Part shown: positions 62,915 to 64,000 of the stretch, piece by piece
Numbering within the stretch: position 1 is the stretch's first letter
Layout: each line of letters starts with the position of its first letter
Source: Flavobacteriaceae bacterium
GTDB taxonomy: Bacteria > Bacteroidota > Bacteroidia > Flavobacteriales > Flavobacteriaceae
DNA: 64,000 nucleotides
Assembly (NCBI GenBank): GCA_947491985.1
Contig: CANLLR010000006.1
Coordinates: 1 to 64,000 of the forward strand
Direction: 5' to 3'
Notes under the pieces: generated by a model
Seen by the model: the letters and a program-made list of their open reading frames with translations, nothing else
Told to the model about the DNA's origin: nothing
Databases searched by the model: none
Made by a program: the position numbers and the translations under genes

Positions 62915-64000
62915 ATGCAATTTTCGGAGAGAAGAAACACCACGCGTTGGATTATCATATTGGCTTCTTTTATCATCATTTCACTCATTTTGTGGAATAC
63001 GTATACCTTTTTTCAAATTTTTAAAAATGAAGAGCGTGTAAAAATGGAACTTTGGGCTGCTGCTCAAAAATCATTTCTCAAGGCTGATTTGGAAAACGAC
63101 AACATCGAATTGAATTTAGAAATTCTTAAAAGTAATAAAACAATTCCGATGATTTTGACCGAAAATAATGCCATTATGACGCAGGCAAATATTGAAGAAG
63201 AAATTGAAAAAGACTCTTTAAAATTAGCTGCATTTTTAATTAAATTAAAAAAAGAAAACGAACCTATTAAAATAGAATATGACGAAGGAAAATTTCAATA
63301 CTTATATTACGGAAACTCATCGTTAATCAATAAATTAAAATATTATCCAGTTGCTTTGCTGCTCATTATTTTTCTATTTGCCGCGTTAGTTTATAATTAT
63401 TACCGAAGCAATAAAATTGGAATCCAAAACAAACTTTGGGCCGGAATGGCAAAAGAAACAGCACATCAAATTGGCACGCCTTTGTCGTCATTGATTGGTT
63501 GGCTCGAAATTATGCGAGCGGATAATGTGGATGAAATGATGATTATTGAAATTGAAAAAGACATTCAACGTTTACAAACGATAACCGACCGTTTTTCTAA
63601 AATTGGTTCTGAACCGATCTTGGAATCGAAAAATATTATTGATGAAACGCGAGAATCATTTGATTACTTAAAGTCGCGCTTTTCGAACCAAGTGGAGTTT
63701 AGTTTTACCGCACCGAAATCGCCCATTATTATATCCTTAAATCCGGCCTTGTACAGTTGGACTATCGAAAACTTAATGAAAAATGCAATCGATGCGATGA
63801 AAGGTCGTGGAAAACTTAAGATAGTCATCGAAAACGACGGACAGTTTGCAAAAATAAACGTTTGTGATTCGGGAAAAGGAATTCCGAAAAATCAATTTAA
63901 AAGTATTTTTGAACCTGGATTTACCACCAAGAAACGCGGTTGGGGCTTGGGTCTATCGCTTACTAAAAGAATTGTAGAAGAATACCACAAGGGTAAAATC
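62915..64000 (+). CDS. Sensor histidine kinase, cut by the window end
   Basis: 362 residues are visible and the frame is open at the edge. A first membrane helix (about 12-34) and a second (about 142-164) surround a sensor domain of about 105 residues. The HisKA-like phospho-acceptor is His184 in KETAHQIGTPLSSLIGW. The ATPase domain shows the N box ENLMKNAIDAM, G1 DSGKGIP and G2 GWGLGLSLTKRI, so little more than the C terminus is missing. No response regulator is seen in the window part. It is divergent from the flavin reductase gene. Confidence 0.93.
   Translation, partial: MQFSERRNTTRWIIILASFIIISLILWNTYTFFQIFKNEERVKMELWAAAQKSFLKADLENDNIELNLEILKSNKTIPMILTENNAIMTQANIEEEIEKDSLKLAAFLIKLKKENEPIKIEYDEGKFQYLYYGNSSLINKLKYYPVALLLIIFLFAALVYNYYRSNKIGIQNKLWAGMAKETAHQIGTPLSSLIGWLEIMRADNVDEMMIIEIEKDIQRLQTITDRFSKIGSEPILESKNIIDETRESFDYLKSRFSNQVEFSFTAPKSPIIISLNPALYSWTIENLMKNAIDAMKGRGKLKIVIENDGQFAKINVCDSGKGIPKNQFKSIFEPGFTTKKRGWGLGLSLTKRIVEEYHKGKI

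Overview
This window is from the chromosome of a gliding member of the Flavobacteriaceae, most likely Flavobacterium or a close relative. The grounds are: a 2416-residue SprA (type 9 secretion and gliding) with the neighbours it has in F. johnsoniae (maeB, ruvA, sprA, gcvH, vanZ, deoC, remB); a complete Alternative Complex III operon fused to cytochrome oxidase genes; a T9SS type A sorting tail on a secreted protein; AT-rich DNA; and repeated Bacteroidota-type promoters (TTTG, 17-21 bases, TAnnTTTG). No rRNA, CRISPR array, insertion sequence or prophage was seen. The region is mainly core chromosome.

Layout. 1-3.1 kb (minus): end of a cytochrome oxidase cluster (ctaB, two subunit III genes, subunit IV), and the first codons of another gene at the left edge. 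3.4-20.5 kb (minus): remB, deoC, vanZ-like, gcvH, sprA, ruvA, maeB, a DUF6268 barrel protein, queG and ruvB. 20.5-32.2 kb (minus): one long respiratory operon, actABCDEF then oxidase subunits II and I. It carries electrons from menaquinol through ACIII to the terminal oxidase whose remaining subunits and heme O synthase lie at 0-3 kb. 32.4-37.4 kb: a SPOR-domain gene and the rimP-nusA-infB operon, whose leader carries a terminator-like hairpin. 37.6-46.7 kb: universal stress protein, tRNA-Gln, a two-component system, a GT117/TMEM260-type membrane glycosyltransferase, a polysaccharide deacetylase, a thioredoxin-fold protein without its cysteines and a metallophosphoesterase. 46.8-55.3 kb: polA, a secreted S74-chaperone protein, a membrane-anchored AraC regulator, a coupled ankyrin/DOMON secreted pair and a LacI regulator. 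55.7-58.6 kb: rplM-rpsI, rpsB and tsf. 58.7-64 kb: queuosine-precursor transporter, a decayed tag gene, YoaK-like transporter, aat, a DUF3127 protein with an SSB-like tail, a flavin reductase and the start of a histidine kinase.

The strongest unexplained signal is a set of short islands, mostly intergenic, each built from a different 7-9 bp unit reiterated in strict register. Several have a second array resembling the reverse complement, so they could fold as hairpins. One lies in frame inside the deacetylase gene and one closes the broken tag gene. Two further structured elements (next to ruvB and remB) and a GC-rich palindrome present both in polA coding sequence and in the rpsB leader add to this repeat load. 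Other points of interest are the hairpin in the rimP leader, the catalytic-codon amber in tag, and the ankyrin/DOMON pair.

Limits: all family calls rest on reading motifs by eye. No alignment, structure or database search was run. Promoter calls rest on consensus matches only.
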